The notes under the pieces: model-generated
What the model was told of the DNA's origin: nothing
Database searches by the model: none
Seen by the model: the letters and a program-made list of their open reading frames with translations, nothing else
From: Nocardia carnea
GTDB lineage: Bacteria; Actinomycetota; Actinomycetes; Mycobacteriales; Mycobacteriaceae
NCBI RefSeq assembly: GCF_029868325.1
Contig: NZ_JARWNW010000241.1
Coordinates: 18,622 to 82,621 of the forward strand
Length of the DNA stretch: 64,000 bases
Reading direction: 5' to 3'
Made by a program: the position numbers and the translations under genes
Shown: in pieces, positions 59,963-64,000 of the stretch
Numbering within the stretch: the first letter of the stretch is position 1
Layout: every line of letters begins with the position of its first letter

Positions 59963-60631
59963 TTACTTCGGGTTGTCCTCGTCGCCGGCCAGGATGCGGT
60001 ACAGCGCTTTGCGTGCCTCGGTGAGCACATCAGCCGCCTTGGTCACCTGTTCCGGGGTGCCGGCACCCGCGACCTGCGCGATCGCGCCCATGAGCGGGGG
60101 GACCAGCGCCCGCAGATCGTTGGTGTGCGCGCCGACGCCTTCCTTGACCTCGGCCCACGGGTCACCGAGTTCGGTCCGGTGTTCGGTGACGTAGGCGGTG
60201 CCCGTCTCGGTCAGTTGCGCGGTTTTGCGGCCGGCGACCTTCTCGATGGTGATGAGGCCCTCGTCCTCCAGCTGGGACAGCGCGGGGTAGACCGATCCCG
60301 GGCTGGGCCGCCACAGATCCTCGCTGCGTTCCCGGATCTGCTGGATCAGTTCGTAACCGTGCATCGGGCGTTCGGTGAGCAGCAGCAGCACCGCCGCCCG
60401 TACATCCCCGCGCCGCCCGCGGCCGCCCCGTCCGCGCCCACGGCCGAAGCCCGGACCGAAACCAGGGCCGAAACCGGGCCCGAAGCCCGGGCCGAAACCC
60501 GGACCACCGAATCCGGGCGGGCCACCGTGCCGGAAACCGCCGCGGCCGGGCCCGTGTTCCATATCGGGACGATGACGCCGGGCCCAGCGGAGCCGTTCCT
60601 TGCGAAAGTCCGTGTTCTCCATGTCTTCCAT
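59963..60631 (-). CDS. PadR family regulator with Gly-Phe-Pro-rich N-terminal repeats
   Basis: A 222-residue regulator. The PadR HTH spans DVRAAVLLLLTERPMHGYEL, then IQQIRERSEDLWRPSPGSVY and PALSQLEDEGLITIEKVAG; the C-terminal helices allow dimer formation. The N-terminal ~75 residues carry at least four GFGP units followed by [13 protein letters not shown], which is unusual. ATG 60631 has AGGAGG five bases upstream. Likely autoregulated through the palindrome at 60673-60682. Ligand unknown. Confidence 0.88.
   Translation of the reverse strand: MEDMENTDFRKERLRWARRHRPDMEHGPGRGGFRHGGPPGFGGPGFGPGFGPGFGPGFGPGFGRGRGRGGRGRRGDVRAAVLLLLTERPMHGYELIQQIRERSEDLWRPSPGSVYPALSQLEDEGLITIEKVAGRKTAQLTETGTAYVTEHRTELGDPWAEVKEGVGAHTNDLRALVPPLMGAIAQVAGAGTPEQVTKAADVLTEARKALYRILAGDEDNPK
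60441..60505. repeat. 12-bp tandem repeat inside padR
   Basis: About five tandem units of 12 bp with the core GGGCCGAAACCC (minus strand: GGGTTTCGGCCC), encoding the GFGP amino-acid repeats. Such in-frame arrays change length easily by slippage, so the PadR N-terminus may vary between strains. Confidence 0.7.
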
Positions 60632-61197
60632 TGCAGCCTCCTGAGCTACTCGATCGGTTTGCATAGCATCGACGATATATCGGCAATCTATCCATGGCAA
60701 CCCCTCGGCCCGAGATTGTGGCGTCGCCGACCATTCCGGCCGGAACCGGCAGCCTGCCGTCAGACAACCTGTGCGCGCCGGCCGAGCGCGTCGGACGGCC
60801 ACGACGATGTCGGCGGTACTCGCATCCCGCACCGCGGCCACGGCGCAAAGCAGTAACCGGCAGCGACGTCGAGTCATGTGGTGCGTCGAGCACGCTGACC
60901 AGGGAGGGTGCCGATACATGGCCGCGGCGGTCCACAGCTGCACCGCCCGAGCAAGAGGTGGCCTACGAGCGCCTCGGCGCTTCGCTGCCCTCGCCGATCG
61001 ACCTCCGGATAAGCCACGCCGGTACTACCACCGAGCGTGGATAGCCCAGACCGTCGACTACAGGCACGAGGGGGCAGGGCGGCTGTCCCACCTCCGGAAC
61101 GGGCGCCGCCACACGGCGGCACCCGAGACCGCCGCCGGCCACCTGCGGAAGCGAACGGGACGCTACGCAGACCCGCCACGCCACGGGCGAATACCGA
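60632..61197. other. Gap between padR start and priA end
   Basis: About 570 bp. Apart from the padR promoter region at its left edge I see no gene that can be supported: the open frames on both strands are Arg/Pro-rich and lack ribosome sites. No tRNA, no repeat of the 9-16 kb family and no clear terminator for priA was seen. Confidence 0.5.
60673..60682. promoter_or_regulatory. Palindrome upstream of padR
   Basis: CGATATATCG, a perfect 10-bp palindrome within a longer AT-rich stretch, lies about 40 bp before the padR start. It could be part of the promoter and a PadR self-operator. Positional evidence only. Confidence 0.4.
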
Positions 61198-63990
61198 TCA
61201 GCCGATATCCAGGGGATCGATCTGCACGCGCGCCGAAGTTTCCGCACGCTGACTGCTGCGGACCGCCTGCGCCGCGACCAGTGCACGGGCCAGCGCACCG
61301 CCCTGGGGCCGGGGAACACGTAAGAGCACCCGCTCGACCTCCACCGGTCCACCACGGTCGTCGTCGGCGCGGGAGCCCGACGGTTTACGTGCGGTGGCGG
61401 GCAGCGGTACCGGGCCCAGCACTTCGGCGGCGGCCGGAAGTTCGGTGACCGCGAGGAGCTCGGCCACCGCATCGGGCGTCCCGTCGATCGCGGCCATTCG
61501 CACCGCGGGCGGAAACCCGACCTCCGTGCGCTGGCCGAGTTCGGCAGCCGCATGCCCGGCCGGATCCCACCGCAGCAGCGCCTGCACGGTCGGCACACCC
61601 GGATCGGCCATCACCAGCACCCGGCCGGCAGGTTTCACCAGGGCGGCGGCGCCCAGCCAGCGGCGCAGTGTGTCCTCGGCGGCACGGAGGTCGGCGCGGC
61701 CCAGCAGCGCCCACCCGTCCAGCAGCAAACCGACTCCGTAGCCACCGGGTAGCAGTGGTTCGGCCCCGACCGTGGCCACCACGACCTGCGGCCCCGGTTC
61801 GACGGTGTCGAGCATCGCGGCGCCGCTCGACCCCCGGATCGGCACCCCGGGAAATGCCCGGCCGAGTTCCTCCGCGGTCCGGGCGGCGCCGATGACCACG
61901 GCACGCAGGACCCGTCCGCCACACCCGGGACAGCGGAAAGCGGCCTCGGTCCGCCCGCACCACCGGCACACCGGGCTGTGTGCGACTTGCGCGGCGGGGT
62001 CCGCGGGACCGCCCTCCGGTAGGGACAGCGGGCCCACACACTGCCGGCAGCGGGCGGGGGTGCGGCATTTGGTGCACGCCAGAGCGGGGACATACCCGCG
62101 GCGCGGTACCTGCACCAGCACACCCTCCCCCGCGGCGAGCGCCTGGCGGGCGGCGGCGAAGGCGGCGCCCGGAATCCGGACCGCGCGCGCGATGGGGTCG
62201 CGGTCGAGTGCCGCATCGGAGTCGCCCGGCGCCCCGATCCGGGGAGAGGCTGCCCGCACCGTGGCCCGGTCGGCGAGCAGATCATGTGCCCAGCCCGATT
62301 CCACTACCGCCTGCACCTCCGCGGTCCGCGCGAAACCCGCGGCCACGAACGCCGCCCCGGTCTCGTGCGCCCGCAGCATCGCCACCTCCCGGGCGTGCGG
62401 GTACGGGGACCGGGGTTCTGCGTAGGTGTCGTCACCGTCGTCCCAGATCGCGATGAGCCCCAGATCGGCGGCCGGTGCGAAAACGGCGCTGCGGGTGCCG
62501 ATCACGACCCGTGCGGTCCCCCGCAGAACGGCCAGCCAGCGCCGATATCGTGCCGCCGGACCCAGCCCCGCCGAGAGCCCGACCGCCGATTCCCCGACCA
62601 GGGCTTCACATTCGCGCAGTACCCGGTCCAGGTCGCGCTGGTCGGGGACCATCAGGACCGCGCTGCGGCCACCGGCCACCACGACGGCCGTCAGTTCGGC
62701 CAGCCGGCGCGCCCAGTTCTCCCCCGGTAGCGCCTGCCACGCTGCACGCGGACCTTTGCGCCCGGCGAGTGCGGTGAGAAACGATTCCCCGTGTCGATAC
62801 CGCCGCCAGGCCGCGAGGTCGACGCCGGCCGGAACGGTCCCCGCGCCGACCTCCGTATCGGCAATCGATGGCCCGCCCACGGCCCCACCGACCTCCTGAG
62901 GGTTGCCAGGGTCCGCTGAACCCGGCGTCACCGCCGAAGCGGCCGCATACCGTGGATCGCCGGAACCGGCGTCTGCCGCCCCCGAAGAATTGTGGGTGAC
63001 GCGCGAATCGCGCTGTTCGGAAGGCCCGACTCGCGAATCGCTCGGCGCGCCATCTGCGCGGAGCCGACCGTGCTCCGATGCTCGATCACCACGGCTTTCT
63101 TGGCAATCCGCGGTCTGCGGCCGGTCCGCATCCGTCGCGACGACACCCGCCGCTCCGGCCCGCACCCGATCGCCACCGTCCAACGCCTGCTCGGCGCCCT
63201 CCGAGACCCGCTGCTCGTCGACCGGCGCTTGTTCGACCCCGGCCGATTCCGGTTCTCCCCCGGACGGTACGTGGTCATCGATCGACATCCGCGCGGCATC
63301 TTCCGCTTCCCGCCCATCGGCCGCCCGCGGCGGCGCGATGCCGGCCGCTACATGGTCGCCACCGGCTGGGGGCGAGCCACTGTCCGGTGCCGGGACGGTC
63401 TCGTTCGACGTCGGGCACCGGCCGGCCCCGGTCTCCCCGGTAGCGGGTCCGGCCACCTCCGACCGGCCCCCACTACGCGGCGGTACCGCCCGTACCGCGC
63501 CGCCGGATTCCTTCTTTCCGGCTCCACCGTTCTCGACGCGCGCGTGCCGCGGCGGTATCGCCAAACGCAGGACATCGGCGCGGGTTCCGGCGCAGCGGGC
63601 GGCGACGGTCGTGGCGAGCCGGAGGATCTCCGGGGTGAGTACCTGTTCTGCCGACACCACCCGTTCCAGTCGCACCAGCTTGCCGGGATGGTCGGTCTCG
63701 GTATGCCGGGACAACAGGTAGCCGTCCACCAGCCGCCCAGCGAAACGCACCCGCACCCGTACCCCGGGCCGGGCGATCTCGTCCCACTCCGGTGGCACCA
63801 GATAGTCGAAATCGCGGTCGAGATGAGCCGGGGTGAGCAGGGGCAGTACCCGGGCGATCGGATGCGATACCGGTGGCCGGCCGGGAGGGGGAGATTTCCC
63901 GGCTCGCCGCGCACCTCGGCGTTCCCCCGAAGCAGCCGACACCCCCGGCGACTCGATGTCCCCGGGGGTGTCGGCGGCAGGTTGCGGCAC
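61198..63990 (-). CDS. priA: Primosomal protein PriA-like, helicase motifs degenerate, large insert
   Basis: Replication-restart family protein. The N-terminal DNA-binding domain is present (RVLPLLTPAHLDRDFDYLVP, GVRVRVRFAGRLVDGYLL) and so are the zinc cysteines (CTKCRTPARCRQC, CRWCGRTEAAFRCPGC). The Walker A GxGKT is missing, and the DEEH-type box reads WDDGDDTYAEPRSPYPHAR, consistent with actinobacterial PriA that lack helicase activity. Residues 153-385 are a ~230-residue low-complexity insert. The frame opens at GTG 63990, 10 bp from the window edge; the true start may lie outside. Confidence 0.88.
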   Translation of the reverse strand: MPQPAADTPGDIESPGVSAASGERRGARRAGKSPPPGRPPVSHPIARVLPLLTPAHLDRDFDYLVPPEWDEIARPGVRVRVRFAGRLVDGYLLSRHTETDHPGKLVRLERVVSAEQVLTPEILRLATTVAARCAGTRADVLRLAIPPRHARVENGGAGKKESGGAVRAVPPRSGGRSEVAGPATGETGAGRCPTSNETVPAPDSGSPPAGGDHVAAGIAPPRAADGREAEDAARMSIDDHVPSGGEPESAGVEQAPVDEQRVSEGAEQALDGGDRVRAGAAGVVATDADRPQTADCQESRGDRASEHGRLRADGAPSDSRVGPSEQRDSRVTHNSSGAADAGSGDPRYAAASAVTPGSADPGNPQEVGGAVGGPSIADTEVGAGTVPAGVDLAAWRRYRHGESFLTALAGRKGPRAAWQALPGENWARRLAELTAVVVAGGRSAVLMVPDQRDLDRVLRECEALVGESAVGLSAGLGPAARYRRWLAVLRGTARVVIGTRSAVFAPAADLGLIAIWDDGDDTYAEPRSPYPHAREVAMLRAHETGAAFVAAGFARTAEVQAVVESGWAHDLLADRATVRAASPRIGAPGDSDAALDRDPIARAVRIPGAAFAAARQALAAGEGVLVQVPRRGYVPALACTKCRTPARCRQCVGPLSLPEGGPADPAAQVAHSPVCRWCGRTEAAFRCPGCGGRVLRAVVIGAARTAEELGRAFPGVPIRGSSGAAMLDTVEPGPQVVVATVGAEPLLPGGYGVGLLLDGWALLGRADLRAAEDTLRRWLGAAALVKPAGRVLVMADPGVPTVQALLRWDPAGHAAAELGQRTEVGFPPAVRMAAIDGTPDAVAELLAVTELPAAAEVLGPVPLPATARKPSGSRADDDRGGPVEVERVLLRVPRPQGGALARALVAAQAVRSSQRAETSARVQIDPLDIG

Positions 63991-64000
63991 GCGGAACGTG

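Noticed and set aside
60441..60505. Non-coding satellite or CRISPR-like repeat
   Set aside because: The 12-bp units are in frame with PadR and encode its GFGP segment.

Overview
The window is high-GC actinobacterial DNA, most likely Nocardia or a close relative. Its backbone is a run of housekeeping blocks whose order I recall from Mycobacterium tuberculosis Rv1406-Rv1449: fmt/rsmB, rpe, riboflavin genes, uvrC-rapZ-yvcK-whiA, gap-pgk-tpiA, secG, and tkt-tal-zwf-opcA-pgl. Genes with GTG starts, WhiA, a SigF/RsbW pair, OpcA and long Gly/Pro/Arg-rich protein tails fit the same group. All calls come from reading the sequence and from remembered family knowledge; no search was run.

Layout. (1) 1-6289: pentose-phosphate operon tkt(partial)-tal-zwf-opcA-pgl, tightly packed. 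(2) 6290-27883: an accessory region filling the space between pgl and secG. It holds a flavin monooxygenase with a divergent TetR regulator, then a striking 6.8-kb stretch (9453-16209), then a one-chain 2-oxoacid dehydrogenase E1, a lipoprotein dioxygenase, a kinase/permease pair, a TetR/methyltransferase pair, a HAD phosphatase and a divergent epoxide hydrolase/SDR pair. (3) 27884-36579: secG, two MFS exporters, a META lipoprotein, a small secreted protein and a TetR, then tpiA-pgk-gap. (4) 36863-42882: a GNAT and the whiA-yvcK-rapZ-uvrC operon. (5) 43066-50676: gamma-glutamyltransferase, an SMR exporter behind a guanidine-III riboswitch, a PH-domain membrane protein, ribH-ribBA-ribE and rpe. 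(6) 50822-64000: rsbW-sigF, a molybdopterin oxidoreductase, an MmcQ-like protein, rsmB-fmt-def, a secreted lipase, a PadR regulator and priA.

The most unusual feature is a family of five composite palindromic repeats (9453-9598, 10963-11066, 13116-13218, 14881-14983, 16109-16209). Four are 101-104 bp and one is 146 bp. All have the same orientation, and every neighbouring pair encloses a self-contained block of one or two genes: an esterase; a CMD protein plus LysR; a GNAT plus methyltransferase; a frameshifted MerR. Each repeat has a left quasi-palindrome, a central hairpin and a right quasi-palindrome, bounded by TGTCCA/TGGACA-type half-sites. The layout resembles a gene-cassette array, but the invariant integron core is not conserved and no recombinase is visible in the window, so the mechanism is open.

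Other points of note: a palindromic operator in the monooxygenase/TetR gap; a probably leaderless methyltransferase start lying inside a double operator; a KstR-type box between an epoxide hydrolase and an SDR; a CMD protein without its CxxC; a 340-residue RG-rich extension on RsmB; a degenerate PriA with a 230-residue insert; and no ribD in the riboflavin cluster.
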